Source: Strigamia acuminata
Lineage: Eukaryota; Arthropoda; Chilopoda; Geophilomorpha; Linotaeniidae
Length of the DNA: 64,000 nucleotides
Direction of reading: 5' to 3'
Assembly: GCA_949358305.1 (NCBI GenBank)
Contig: OX442318.1
Coordinates: 13,498,517 to 13,562,516, forward strand
The notes beneath the pieces were generated by a model that saw only the letters and a program-made list of their open reading frames with translations, was not told where the DNA came from and searched no databases. Position 1 is the stretch's first letter, and every line of letters starts with the position of its first letter. Of this stretch, positions 1-11,309 are shown piece by piece. A program made the position numbers and the translations under genes.

Positions 1-1122
1 AGACGAAACGAGTGCAGGACGTCGGCCGAGGTCGTTGCAGACACGAATCGCCGGCGACGTGCGAAATAACTTCGCCAACTTTTTCAAATCGTCGGGATTG
101 TGTGTGCGGACAGTACAACGGACTATTACGACAGTAAGCAGTGTCGAAATATTTATTTTCAGTGCGAAATAAGCACTTTTCCACGCCGTTACGAAGCAAA
201 TTTTCTTCGGCGGCCATTTTGGATTCGGCAGTGCGGCCGACGTAGCAACGACGTGTTTTCGGGCCGATACACGCCTAGACGCCAGCTTTTTGCCGAGACG
301 ACGATTATTCTCGCCGAAACAACGAGAATCAACGTCGATACGACGCATTTTCGCCCCGAATCAGGCGAAAATTACCGAAAACGATCGGAAATCAGCAGTG
401 GATCGCCGGTGGAGAACAAATCCTCACCAGCGGCCATTTTTGTTTGGATTTTCATCGCCGTCGACGGTGGAAACCAATTTCGAGTGTCTCTGTACGCATA
501 AGTCTGCGTACACGACAATATTTGACCGGAAAAGCCGTGTTTTGCACCCCGGAGTGCCACACGAAGGCGCGGACGGGCGCGACGACGATTTTGGATCGTT
601 TTTCCCCGCTTTGCACGGACGTGTGCGAGCGGTAGCGCGTCAGCCCCATTTCCGCGCACCGATAACGTCTAAACAACGTTCTACGCTGGACGGAAGCGAT
701 TGCGACGATCGGATCCCGCAATCCGCCCATCTTAACAACGCAAAAGTGTATTTACCATTTTGTCGTGAAACTTTGTTAATTTTAAGTTTTTGTTTTTGGT
801 CCCCTCTTAGTATCGGTGCCACCCTACGTCCAGTCGGGCACGTGGCACTGTATTCTTGTCTGGGCTTGTTCACGGCCACCCAACCGATCCCGCGACCCTA
901 GGAGGTCGGACGGAAGAGTTGGGGAACGACCAGTCAAGGTTTGATCGCCGCTCTTATAGCGGTTTGCCCACGGGTGGAATTGTTTTTTCGCCTTCATTTT
1001 TGGTGGGTGACAAGTGTGCACTGTGTGATTTGATTCTAGTGAAGTGTTTTGTGCGGAATAATTTCCGAATTTAGTGTTTTTTTCGTGCATCCTTCATTAT
1101 TATTGTGCATTGTGTCGTCGTG
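1..1122 (+). other. Untranslated leader of Copia A
   Basis: About 1.1 kb lies between the window start and the gag start; no coding sequence is supported. Near 883-916 the leader contains a block (GATCCCGCGACCC followed by GTCGGACGG) that recurs in the leaders of elements E (32751-32784) and D (near 21084-21117), although the rest of the leaders has diverged. Such a block could serve RNA packaging or translation, but that is inference. Confidence 0.6.
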
Positions 1123-4100
1123 ATGTCAAAACACGACGACTATAAGGATATTAAGAAACTCGACGGTACGAACTATGCTACGTGGTCGGTGCAGGTTCAG
1201 CTGCTCCTCAAATACAACGGTGTTTGGGGTCACGTGGATGGCACGGAGAAACAACCGCCTGACACCGCCACAGCCAAGGAGAAAAGAGACTTCAAAGTCC
1301 GGGAGGACAAAGCCATGTCAACCCTTTGCATGAGCTGCGCGGAACCTCAGCAAGTTATTGCCGTCTCTTGTCCCACTGCTGCAAAAGTCTGGGAAGCGTT
1401 AAAAGACGCTTATCAACCGACGACGAGGGCACGCCGCGCTCGACTGCGCCGTGACTTTTTGAACATGAAAATGTTAGAAGGCGAGGAAATGCTCGTTTTC
1501 ACGGGGCGAGTCGATCGGAAGGTCACGGAATTAAAAGACGTGAAAATCGACGTCTCCGACGAGTTCCACGCTTTCCAGTATTTGGACCACTTACCCCCAC
1601 AATATGAGAACATTAAACAGACAGCGTATCATTGGGAAGATGCTGATTTCACGGCTAAAAACGTGAAAGAGAGGTTGCTTGGCGAATACAATCGCCTTTA
1701 CGAATCAAGCAACGAATTCGGTGTCCTAACTCAACAAATGGACAATACTGCATTATTTGCCAAGCAAAAATGGAAACCACGTGGGAAACCTTCAACAGCT
1801 ACTGGGCCCTCACGGGGCACTTGTTTTAATTGTGGAGGGACGGGTCACTTCGCTAGAGAGTGCCCGTCGCCTCCAAAACAGCAAGGAGCTTTTGGGACTT
1901 TTCCTGCCGCTGCTGGTTCGCCGGCCCAATTAAATCGAGGAAGTGGACGTGGCAGGGGCCGTGGAAAAGGGCAACAGAGAGCAAATCTCACACAGCTGGA
2001 CCCGTATGCGGATGAGCCCCACACTTTATACTCGGCAGTATTGGAGGAAAAACCTGCACAGCCATTATCCCTTGTGTCGCACGGCAATTGTGATTCTCAA
2101 TGGTACGTGGACACAGGGGCGACCGACCATTTCTCTTTCAACCGGAGTTGGTTCTCGGACTATAGACCGCTGTCTAACTTCAGCGTACAACAAGGTGAAG
2201 GCAAATCGAAAATCGAAGGAGTCGGAAATGTTGTCATCACCACGCTTTATGGAACCCGACATAGGGACATTACTTTGAAGAATGTTTTCTTCGCACCCAA
2301 TTTTCGGAAGAATCTCATCTCACTTGGACGCACCGATGAGGCTGGGATGTGCACATTTGTCAAAAATGGGGAAATGTTTATTTATAAAGATAAGATCGAG
2401 GAACCATCGATTACGGCAGTTCGAACTTCGAATAGATTGTATAAAGTTAACTGTCGTATCGAGGTTGGGAATGTAAACACAGCTGCATTAACTGCGCAAC
2501 AGAATGCGGCTGCTGTCCTCGACTTGATCAAATCATCTGTAAAGGATGAAAGATTTGTGCAACCGTTACTAACCATTTTAGACTATAAGAACGCATTACT
2601 AAAAAGTTTGAGTAAGTCGGATAAAGGGACGTCCGCAGCTAATTTGAGTGCGCAAGTGAGCGAGAAAACGTCAGCGCCTGCGGCGATTAATTTACCGAAA
2701 GCGGGGAATGAGGTTCAGACACCTCCTGCAAATATTCCCCAAGCTAATGCGACAGCGAAAGCTAACGGCGGAAACGCCAATGATGTGAAAGTTAGAAACC
2801 AGGAGCGGCCCCAAACCATGGACACATGGCATTCGAGGATGGGCCATCTCAATGCTAAAGGCATTTCAAAATTAGAAAAGTCTGATGACGTATTTGGAAT
2901 TAACCTGTCCACTAAGGAATTGTCTACCTGTGACGCATGTGCAACCGCCAAAAGCACGAGAGCAAGCTTTCCCCCTATAGTTGCGATTTCAACCAAAGGG
3001 ATTTTAGACATTGTACACATGGATGTCTGGGGGAAATCACAGGGTCCTTCCTTAGGTGGGGCTAATTACTATTTTATTCTCGTGGACGACTATTCACGGT
3101 ATATGTGGATAATTATGATGAAAACCAAAGGGGAGGTTTTGGGTCATTTCAAACGATGGCTAACTGAAGTGGAAAGAACGACTTCTAAGAAAGTCAAATG
3201 TATTAAGACTGATAATGGCGGGGAATTTATTTCTCGGGATTGGGACACTTACGCTTCCAAGATAGGATTAAAATGCATTCGAACAAATGCATATTCTCCG
3301 GAAATGAATTCCGTGGCTGAAAGGGCCAACCGTACAATTATTAGCGGGGTGAGGGCTTTGATGCTCGAGAACAGTTTCCCCTATCCCCTTTGGGCTGAAT
3401 TGGCGACTTCCATCGTCTACTTAAAGAATAGGTTTCCCCACCAGGGGATTGAAGGCAAAACACCTTACTCGATATTTTTCAATAAGAAATTGTCTTTACG
3501 ACACATTAAATGCATTGGATCGAAGACTTTTGTTCATGTTCCATCCCAGACCCGCAAAGGCAAATTGGAGGGTAGAGCATGGGCAGGAGCATTGGTTGGC
3601 TATGCCATCTCCACTAGGGGCTATAGGATCTGGGACCCTAAAACAAATCAAGTTTTTGCGTCAAAACACGTGCGGATCTTCGAGGACTCGTATTGGTACG
3701 AGATTGGGAAGAGATTACAGACTCCAGTTCGACAACCTCAAGGGGGATCCGAAGAATTTAAGAGTTTTGGCTACTCTTCCTCCGACACCGAGGAAGATGA
3801 CGATGATTCCGTTGTCCCTGTTGGACAGCCACCACCCTTTATGCCACCTCCTATCCCACCGCCCATTCCGCCCCCTATTCCACCTAGAACCCCAGGACCT
3901 GCTTTGAGACCAAATGTGCAGCGGACAATTGAGTTGCCTGCAATTGGAGTTGATCCTATTGGGGATGATGAGGAAATTGGTGGGGCGCAGGGTATTGATG
4001 GAGATAATCCAGTTGAAGAAATTGGTGGGGCGAAGGGGGATGATGAAAATTTCTTAAACGTTTATCCTGACGACGATGAGGATCCAGATCTGGCACCCCC

Positions 4101-5949
4101 TCCTGGGGTACAAACTCGTCGTGGTTCGGGTAAAAAGGGAAAGGTGAAAGAGAAAGAAACCCCAGACCCAATGTTATTGCCGCTGGATATGACGAAATGG
4201 AGGAGAATCCAGTCTGTCCGGAAAGCCGGGGCAACGGCTGGAAAAGTTGACGTTGTTTATTTCTCGCCCAATGACGACAAACTTAGAAGTCGAACTGATG
4301 TTGCACGGTGGTGCGATGGAGAAGGTTACGCATACGATCCGAACCTTTTCGACTTCAAAACGTTAGAAGGGGAGGAACCCTTACCTTTTGCGGGGTTTTG
4401 TGCAGTTGAGCCCGACACCTACGAGGAGGCGATCGAGGGCATTAACAAACCCTACTGGGAAGGGGCGATGAAGGACGAGATTGACATTTTTGATGAACGA
4501 GAAGTCTATCGTGAAATTGACAAGCCTAAAGACGTACAGCTTTTGGGGACAAAATGGATATATAAGATGAAACGCGATCACACCGGAGCAATTCAACGCT
4601 ACCGGGCCCGATTGGTGGCCCAAGGGTTTAAACAGAGGCCCGGAATTGACTTTACGGAGGTATTTTCCCCCGTTGTCAATTTCGTCCTCGTTATCGTGTT
4701 CTTCTGCACTCTGGTAGTGCTTAAGGGCTGGCGTGACGTGCACATCGATATTAAGGCCGCCTACCTCTATGGCGACCTCGATACAGTGCAATATTGTGAA
4801 GTCCCCAAGGGTTACAGGACAGCGAAAAACCGACATAAGTGTTGGATGCTGCTGAAGGCCTTATATGGCCTTCATCAGAGCGGACGAATGTGGTACCAAG
4901 CGCTCCACGATTGTCTGCTCCAATTGGGATTTGAGCCAATGCTAGGACTGAACTGTGTCTATTCTCTGGACAACGAAGCAGTAATCATTTTCTACGTCGA
5001 CGATATCGTACTCTTTTCAAGAGACGATTACGTCGAAAAATGCGTCCTGAAATGGATTCGCGGTTTCTTCGACATTGTTGATTTGGGTCCGGTGACCCTA
5101 TTGTTGGGCATCGAATTCGACAGATCCGGGGGGCGAATCCGTATTCACCAGAGAAAGTACATAGAAAAGCTGTGTAAGATGTATGGAGTGGATCCGTGTC
5201 ACCGTGTGCGAGTGCCAGTGACCCCTGGCACAATGATCCAGCAAGTTAAAGAGGGTGAACGGGTGAACACGGTATTTCCGTACAGGAACTTGGTCGGGAG
5301 TCTCCTTTTTATTGCGAGCAGGACTAGGCCTGATATCCTCTTTTCGGTTATAGTCCTCTCGCAATACAATGAAAAACATTCGGCGCGTCATGTTGGAATG
5401 CTGATGCAGGTATTGCGATATTTAGGGAACACACCAAACTATGCCATCGATTTATCGAATTGTAGGAATGATTCCCTTACTGTCTACACTGACGCGTCTT
5501 TCGCCCTAGACCAAGACAAGAGAAGAAGCTTTGGGGGCCATATAGTGTACCTAGGGGGGGTTCCAATCTCATGGAACTGCCATAAGCAGACAATGACCTC
5601 CCTGTCGATCATGGAGAGTGAATTTCTGGCCGTGGTCGATGGGGTGAAGGATATTATATGGCTTCACCGACTGTACGACGCAGACATTATGTTTTGTGTC
5701 GAACGCGCAACCCCGTGCGTATATGCCGACAGTATGCCGGCGATTCAGTATACGAAAAATAGAATAGAAAACCGCGCTAATAAACATATAGATGTCAAAC
5801 TGCATTTCGTCCGTGACTGGTTCGAAAAAGGAACGTTTTCTATTAGACACGTTGCCGGGGTTCTGAACGTGGCAGATATTTTAACCAAATGGTTAGCGAA
5901 ACCAAGGTTAAACACTCTTTGCGAACACATTTTTGTTATGGACAAATAG
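1123..5949 (+). CDS. Copia gag-pol polyprotein (element A)
   Basis: This single frame of about 1,608 codons encodes the structural and replication proteins of a Copia element. Counting from an in-frame ATG at 1105, there is a Gag region, a CCHC knuckle (CFNCGGTGHFAREC, near 240), an aspartic protease (VDTGATDHF, near 334), a pre-integrase HHCC region (WHSRMGHLN...CDAC, 573-612), integrase catalytic D, D and E (VHMDVWG, KTDNGGEF, NSVAERANR), reverse transcriptase with FYVDDIV (near 1298), and RNase H (VYTDAS, MESEFL, YADS). Domain order protease-integrase-RT-RNase H is diagnostic of Copia. I prefer the ATG at 1123 because the start in relative D lies at the equivalent place; 1105 is possible. 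No inactivating change is seen. An acidic, proline-rich linker separates integrase from RT. Confidence 0.95.
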   Translation: MSKHDDYKDIKKLDGTNYATWSVQVQLLLKYNGVWGHVDGTEKQPPDTATAKEKRDFKVREDKAMSTLCMSCAEPQQVIAVSCPTAAKVWEALKDAYQPTTRARRARLRRDFLNMKMLEGEEMLVFTGRVDRKVTELKDVKIDVSDEFHAFQYLDHLPPQYENIKQTAYHWEDADFTAKNVKERLLGEYNRLYESSNEFGVLTQQMDNTALFAKQKWKPRGKPSTATGPSRGTCFNCGGTGHFARECPSPPKQQGAFGTFPAAAGSPAQLNRGSGRGRGRGKGQQRANLTQLDPYADEPHTLYSAVLEEKPAQPLSLVSHGNCDSQWYVDTGATDHFSFNRSWFSDYRPLSNFSVQQGEGKSKIEGVGNVVITTLYGTRHRDITLKNVFFAPNFRKNLISLGRTDEAGMCTFVKNGEMFIYKDKIEEPSITAVRTSNRLYKVNCRIEVGNVNTAALTAQQNAAAVLDLIKSSVKDERFVQPLLTILDYKNALLKSLSKSDKGTSAANLSAQVSEKTSAPAAINLPKAGNEVQTPPANIPQANATAKANGGNANDVKVRNQERPQTMDTWHSRMGHLNAKGISKLEKSDDVFGINLSTKELSTCDACATAKSTRASFPPIVAISTKGILDIVHMDVWGKSQGPSLGGANYYFILVDDYSRYMWIIMMKTKGEVLGHFKRWLTEVERTTSKKVKCIKTDNGGEFISRDWDTYASKIGLKCIRTNAYSPEMNSVAERANRTIISGVRALMLENSFPYPLWAELATSIVYLKNRFPHQGIEGKTPYSIFFNKKLSLRHIKCIGSKTFVHVPSQTRKGKLEGRAWAGALVGYAISTRGYRIWDPKTNQVFASKHVRIFEDSYWYEIGKRLQTPVRQPQGGSEEFKSFGYSSSDTEEDDDDSVVPVGQPPPFMPPPIPPPIPPPIPPRTPGPALRPNVQRTIELPAIGVDPIGDDEEIGGAQGIDGDNPVEEIGGAKGDDENFLNVYPDDDEDPDLAPPPGVQTRRGSGKKGKVKEKETPDPMLLPLDMTKWRRIQSVRKAGATAGKVDVVYFSPNDDKLRSRTDVARWCDGEGYAYDPNLFDFKTLEGEEPLPFAGFCAVEPDTYEEAIEGINKPYWEGAMKDEIDIFDEREVYREIDKPKDVQLLGTKWIYKMKRDHTGAIQRYRARLVAQGFKQRPGIDFTEVFSPVVNFVLVIVFFCTLVVLKGWRDVHIDIKAAYLYGDLDTVQYCEVPKGYRTAKNRHKCWMLLKALYGLHQSGRMWYQALHDCLLQLGFEPMLGLNCVYSLDNEAVIIFYVDDIVLFSRDDYVEKCVLKWIRGFFDIVDLGPVTLLLGIEFDRSGGRIRIHQRKYIEKLCKMYGVDPCHRVRVPVTPGTMIQQVKEGERVNTVFPYRNLVGSLLFIASRTRPDILFSVIVLSQYNEKHSARHVGMLMQVLRYLGNTPNYAIDLSNCRNDSLTVYTDASFALDQDKRRSFGGHIVYLGGVPISWNCHKQTMTSLSIMESEFLAVVDGVKDIIWLHRLYDADIMFCVERATPCVYADSMPAIQYTKNRIENRANKHIDVKLHFVRDWFEKGTFSIRHVAGVLNVADILTKWLAKPRLNTLCEHIFVMDK

Positions 5950-5952
5950 TTT

Positions 5953-5967
5953 AAGCAAAGGGGGATT
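5953..5967 (+). promoter_or_regulatory. Polypurine tract of Copia A
   Basis: A purine-rich run (AAGCAAAGGGGGATT) lies between the gag-pol stop and the TGTTGGG start of the 3' LTR. This is the expected site for priming plus-strand DNA synthesis. Confidence 0.75.
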
Positions 5968-6446
5968 TGTTGGGTTGCAAACCCATTTTGAAGTGCTTAA
6001 ATATTTGTTCCTGTGTTACGTGTTTTATTGGTTACACAATTTCCGAGTATGTGTAACAAGTGTGTTGTAAATTAATGTCCCGATCCAGTGTTCAACCGAT
6101 AATGATTTTTATCAATGCTTGTTATGTACCGCGGTTGAATATTCTCTCCTTTACAGCACACGTCCCTGATGTCGTCTGCTTGAAAAAGCGATTTGTGTTT
6201 TATCCTTTTTCCTTGGTTTATCGATTATTAATGTCGGTGTTTTTTTACTTGCGATTGTAAAGGACAAATCATTGGAAACTTGACAATGATTTATCCTATG
6301 TTGTTAGAGAGTGCAAATAGCCTCTAACCGTGTATCACCTGATATTCTCACGAATTAAAGATGGCGCACGCATGTCGGTTTCGCGCACCGTTTCAACTGA
6401 TGTTTCTTTTGATTTCGTTTGCAGAATTGCCGGGAATAACCCCACA
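5968..6446 (+). repeat. 3' LTR of Copia A (end approximate)
   Basis: The sequence starts TGTTGGGTTGCAAACCC right after the polypurine tract, the same opening as the D and E LTRs. A YY1-like motif (AAAGATGGCG) occurs near 6358-6367, in the position of a similar motif in the D/E LTR. The right end is inferred from expected length and a CA dinucleotide near 6446; a few bases of error are likely. Confidence 0.6.
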
Positions 6447-8648
6447 ATTCCACCCCCATCAACGCCGGAACGACAATTGTTAGAACTTTGTGCATCGACA
6501 TTGCCAACTCCAGCTCGTCATTCCGTGTCGCATCCGATTACTAATGAGGAACACGAACAGATAGCTGAAGGGCAGGACACCGACGATGACGCCGAGCAGA
6601 TCGAGGAATTTGCGGTTCAACCGGACGCGGAAGAATTGCGACCGAATCAGTCTGCACACGTGTCACCGGAAACGTCCAATGTCAGTTCCCCCGGCCTTTC
6701 ACCACCGACTTCCCCAAATCGTTTCATCACGTTACGTAGGAAAGCCGGCCCGAACATTTTACAGCACACAATGCCAATCTTCGATCAGGGGCAAATGTCT
6801 CCATTGCCTCCTGGCGCAACACATGTTGCAGCTCCTTCTGCCGGCAAGACATCATTCTATTGGCGTTATGTCGGCGGAAACACAGTATTCCGTAAATGGA
6901 TTCGCGAAGAACATCTACGCAAAGATCAACAGCCAGGTTCGATAGACATCGATGTCTACTACTTCCCGGAACCCGGCCTCCGACTTCGATCTCGTAGAGA
7001 CGTCGAAGAATTCTGTGCCATGAACAATCTCCCTTACGACCCCGAGTTATTCTTTTTCGGCAACATGGAGCATACGCTACCGTTGATTCCTCCAGCTCGA
7101 CATGCCGCTCACCTCTGTCGCACCGAACCGTCATCGTATGCGGAAATTCCCAAATTCGACGACGCTCCAAAATGGCGTGAAGCCATTGATGAAGAGTTAG
7201 GAACTTTTAAAGAGCGGGAAATCTATGTCGAAGTGCCGAAACCGCCCGATACGACAATCTTGGGTTGTAAATGGATTTTTAAACTCAAATCAGACGCGAC
7301 CGGCAAGATTACTCGATATCGTGCTCGACTTGTCGCCCAAGGCTTTCGCCAAACTTTCGGAATCGATTACGACGAGGTCTTCAGCCCAGTAGTGAACTTC
7401 GTCCTCATTCGTCTATTCTTTTGCCTTTTGGTAGTGCTACGAGGATGGAAAGATGCACACCTCGACGTCAAATGTGCATACCTGTACGGGGACCTCGAGC
7501 ACAAGGTCTATATGCGCATCCCGGCAGGTGCCACCTGTAATCACCCTGACAACGTTTGGTTACTCGTGAAATCTCTTTACGGACTCCACCAGTCTGGCCG
7601 ACAGTGGTATTTGAAACTGGACGAAGCACTTCGAGCCCTCGGATTCCGAAAAATGCCCGCTTGCAATTGCGTTTACATCTATGGCAATTGTGCAGTTATG
7701 CTAGTCTACGTCGATGATATTGTACTTTTCTACGCAGCCGACAGTGTTTTGGACCGGATTATTCGACTCATTACCTCGAAATTCGATATAGTCAACCTCG
7801 GCCCAATTACCAAACTGTTAGGCGTCGAGTTTATCCGCGAATTGGGACGCACTTACATCTCTCAACGTGCATACATCGCTAAACTCGTTCAGAAGTACGG
7901 GACATCGACTAACCGACTTGTTAAAGTGCCAGTAACACCCGGAACAACATTAGTCCGAGCATCGACAGAGGACCTGATCGACTTTCCCTACCGCTCACTT
8001 ATCGGGTCATTACTCTTTCTGGCATCACGAACGCGCCCCGACATCTTATTCTTCGTCATCTCGCTTTCGCAATTTAACACTTGCTACGACAACACCCACA
8101 TCCGAGCCCTCCTTCAAGTTCTCCAGTACGTAGCAAATACTATTGATTACCGTATCGAACTTTCGAATTGTGCGTCAAGCCAATTATGGGCGTATACGGA
8201 TGCATCGTGGGCTAGCGATTTGGCGACATCTTTAAGTTTCGGTGGCTACATTACATATATCGGGAATGTGCCAATTGGCTGGTCGTGTCGAAAACAATCG
8301 ACTGTCGCGTGTTCAACTATGGAAGCCGAATTCCTCGCCCTAGTTGAATGCGTGAAGGAAACCTTTTGGCTCGATAACATCTTCACCGAATTCCCGATTT
8401 TGAACCGCCTGTCTCGTCCGATTATTTACTCCGATGCCTTAGCCAGCATACAATTCACATCCAACGACGTGGAAAACTCGAAGACGAAGCATATCCGCGT
8501 CAAGTATCACTGGCTCAGGGAATGGTTTACGGCAGGCTGTTTTGATCTCCGAAAAGTGTCCAGCGAGCACAACGTCGCGGACATATTCACTAAGTGGCTC
8601 AGTTCTGAGCGTCTTCAGTCGTTGATCTCTCGTGTGTTCCGACTTTAG
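6447..8648 (+). pseudogene. Copia pol fragment (RT-RNase H), element B
   Basis: This is an open frame that lacks the upstream pol domains and is therefore a broken gene in its present state. It opens with an acidic, proline/serine-rich linker, then RT with RYRARLVAQGF (near 7315), YGLHQSGRQWY (near 7580) and VYVDDIVLF (near 7705), then RNase H with AYTDASW, METEF-like MEAEFLAL and YSDA. It resembles element A in the same domains but is clearly diverged. No stop codon interrupts what remains, suggesting recent truncation or, more likely, interruption by A. The frame remains open upstream to about 6330, but that part reads through the LTR of A. Confidence 0.8.
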
Positions 8649-8837
8649 ACTTTATCGTGACATTCTTTCGTTATTTACCCGACTTCGAGGATCACCGAGT
8701 TCCTGAGGGAATATTCGGGCCTACGTGGCGTTTTCAATAACAGTACCCGGCTCGGCGATTCGACTCTATTATTTATTTTCAATTACCTACTGTAATTCCA
8801 GTAACTGTAATTTTTCCCCTGATTCTATTTCCATCGA

Positions 8838-8847
8838 AAGGGGGAAT
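8838..8847 (+). promoter_or_regulatory. Polypurine tract of Copia B
   Basis: AAGGGGGAAT directly precedes a TGTTGG LTR start. The 8649-8837 stretch between the pol stop and this tract holds no coding sequence I can support. Confidence 0.6.
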
Positions 8848-9382
8848 TGTTGGTCTAAGAAACCAAATGATACATATCGATGTGATATAGAATCACATTC
8901 CGACTTCTCATTTCATTTATTTCGATGTATTTTCCCATTTTTATCAATATTCGATATTGTTTATCTTTTCCCGCATTTATATGCATTTGTTACGTTTTTG
9001 CATGGAGTACCATGCTATTCCCAGTGCTTTTGTTAAGCTTTACGGAATTTCTCAATTCCGTAACGCCAATTCACGACACCAGGTGTCGTTAGTGTTCTTA
9101 TCACCTTCCAAGATGGCGGCGACCATCGTCTTGGCTCTCGCCCTTATGATTTCACTATGTAATTGCTTCATTTGTAAGTATTTTCGTTTAGTAAATATGT
9201 TTTTATGCTTTTAAGTATTGGTATTATCATTTCACGACATATAAGCGCATTTGCGCGGTCGTTTCATTCTTTTTCGCTCCCGACGTCGCCCACACGTTCG
9301 TACGAGTAGTGCGACGCCTTTGCGACGTTACACTCGAAGTTTCGAGTGCTTTTTGGTCGTTTTCCTCTGCTACCGACCTACA
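8848..9382 (+). repeat. 3' LTR of Copia B (end approximate)
   Basis: Starts TGTTGGTCTAAG after the polypurine tract. It includes a YY1-like AAGATGGCGGC at about 9110-9120. The end is not fixed because the partner LTR is not in the window; a CA near 9382 precedes the point at which the next Copia pol becomes recognisable. Confidence 0.5.
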
Positions 9383-11187
9383 AGAACGAGCCCGACAATG
9401 AGAACGAGAGAGAGACGCAACACGAAGAAGCCGAACCTCGTCAAAATGAAAACACGAAAACGATTCCACGACGATCCACTAGAACACCAAAACCTTATCC
9501 AAACCGAAATGGGGACCCACCCAGAAAGAAATATACAAGAAAGAATCTGACAACAACTAATGAAGTTTTGGACGAAATTGCACAGATAGCAATTCTCGAC
9601 GATCCAACAACAGCGGCCGAAGCTTTGAATGGAAATGACCCACAAGAATGGATGAAAGCGATGAAGGACGAATACGACGCTTTAATTGAAAACGAAACGT
9701 GGGAGGAGTGCGACCGACCGAAAAATAGAAACGTAATCGGATGTAGATGGGTCCTCCGCACAAAATTTGAAGCAGACGGGTCAATCGAACGCAGAAAGGC
9801 CCGACTGGTCGCCAAAGGATATGCACAGCAGCCAGGCATCGACTACTTTGAAACCTACGCGCCCGTCGCACGACCGGGATCAATTCGAATGATGATGGCA
9901 ATCGCAGCCGAGTTGGGATTGACCGTACACCAAATGGACGCGATAACGGCATATTTGAACGGCGAAATCGAAGAGGAAATTTTTATGGAATTCCCCGAAT
10001 ATTTGGAATTTATCGCTGGAATAAAAATCAAGAAAGGAAAAGTCTGCCGGATGAAAAAGGCGTTATACGGATTGAAGCAGTCGGGTCGCCAGTGGTACAA
10101 AAAACTGGACGAGAAGTTGCAAAAGCACGGACTGAAGCCAACAAACGCAGACCCATGCGTGTATTACCAAACGAATGGAGAAGTCATCACGCTCGTCGCA
10201 ATCTACGTGGATGATTTTATCATCGCAACGAACTGCAAAAGAAACTTGGAGAAATTAAAATCGAACCTGAAGAGCGAGTTCAAAATGAAGGATTTAGGAC
10301 AAATTCACTACTGCTTGGGAATCGAGTTTAAACAGGACGAAAAGACGAAATCAATCACGATGGCGCAAAAAAAATACGTTAAGGACATACTGAATCGTTT
10401 CGGAATGCAAGACTGCTCGAAAAACACAACTCCACTCGACGCAAATCAGAAATTGCAGAAAAACAAGAAAAAGGAGGATGGGACCGACGAAGAGCTACTG
10501 GATCCAGAGAAGTTCCCGTACCAAAGTTTAATCGGATCACTCATGTACCTCGCCGTTTGCACTCGACCCGATATCTCCTACACCGTCAGCGCATTAAGTC
10601 AATATAATACGTGTTTCACCGGAACTCATTGGACAGCAGCAAAACGCGTCCTAAGATATTTGAAGCACTCATCGAATCTCGGGCTAAAATTCGAAAAGAC
10701 CGGAAAAGACTTAGTCGGCTACACGGATGCAGATTGGGGAGCAAACTTGGACGACCGTCGCTCGTACACCGGCTACTGCTTTAAACTCGCGAACGCGACA
10801 ATATGCTGGGAAGCAAGAAAGCAGAAGACCGTCGCAACCTCGTCGACCGAAGCAGAATATATGGCGTTGGCCGACGCGTCAAAAGAAGCAATCTACTTGC
10901 GAAACTTCCTAGACGAAATTAAATACATCAACAAGAAGAAAGAAACGACCCTCATTTATAGCGATAATCAGGGGGCACACAAATTGGTGCGAAACCCAAT
11001 TTTCCATTCCAGGACCAAGCACATCGATATTCGCCACCATTTCGTTCGAGAAACATATGAGCGGGGAGATATCGACATAGAATTCCTGGAGAGTGAGAAG
11101 ATGGTCGCCGATGTGTTGACCAAGGGGCTTTTTAAGCCAAAACACGAAGAATTGATCGCCCAATTTGGATTGAAGGAAATTGTTTAA
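9383..11187 (+). pseudogene. Copia pol fragment (RT-RNase H), element C
   Basis: About 600 codons of Copia pol without interruption, lacking gag, protease and integrase. A charged segment is followed by the RT hallmarks KARLVAKGYAQQPGIDY, YGLKQSGRQWY (near 10065) and AIYVDDFIIAT (near 10200), and RNase H hallmarks GYTDADWG, SSTEAEYMAL, YSDNQGA and HIDIRHHFVRE. These match the common DDFII Copia type rather than the DDIVL type of A and B. The frame is open upstream to 9346, but that portion is probably the LTR of B. Confidence 0.85.
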
Positions 11188-11309
11188 GAAATATTGTTTT
11201 TAATATTTGAATTGTTTGTGAATGAATACTTTAATGTTTAAATGTCTAAATTGCTTAAGAAAAAATGTTTTGAATTTTGAAATGTAGGAATATTGCCATT
11301 CAGGGGAAG

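Larger units (their letters stand above)
1..6446 (+). mobile_element. Copia element A (5' LTR outside window)
   Basis: This is a Ty1/Copia-type LTR retrotransposon. It shows an untranslated leader, one long gag-pol frame, a polypurine tract and a 3' LTR opening with TGTTGGG. The window begins in the leader, so the 5' LTR and primer-binding site are not visible. The gag-pol frame has no stop or frameshift, so this copy may be autonomous and young. The 3' LTR end (about 6446) is placed only by analogy with the 484-bp LTRs of related elements D and E. Immediately downstream the frame of another Copia pol (element B) begins mid-protein, so A probably inserted into B. Confidence 0.9.
6447..9382 (+). 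mobile_element. Copia element B, 3' part only
   Basis: Copia-type sequence that begins in the linker between integrase and RT, then carries RT, RNase H, a polypurine tract and a 3' LTR opening TGTTGG. Gag, protease, integrase and 5' LTR are absent here; they should lie upstream of the window if A inserted into B. The left boundary is the inferred right end of A. The right boundary is approximate: the frame of element C becomes plausible from about 9383. Confidence 0.75.

Noticed and set aside
290-901. Open frame in the leader of Copia A
   Set aside because: Overlaps the conserved untranslated leader, has no recognisable domain, and the leaders of D and E do not keep it.
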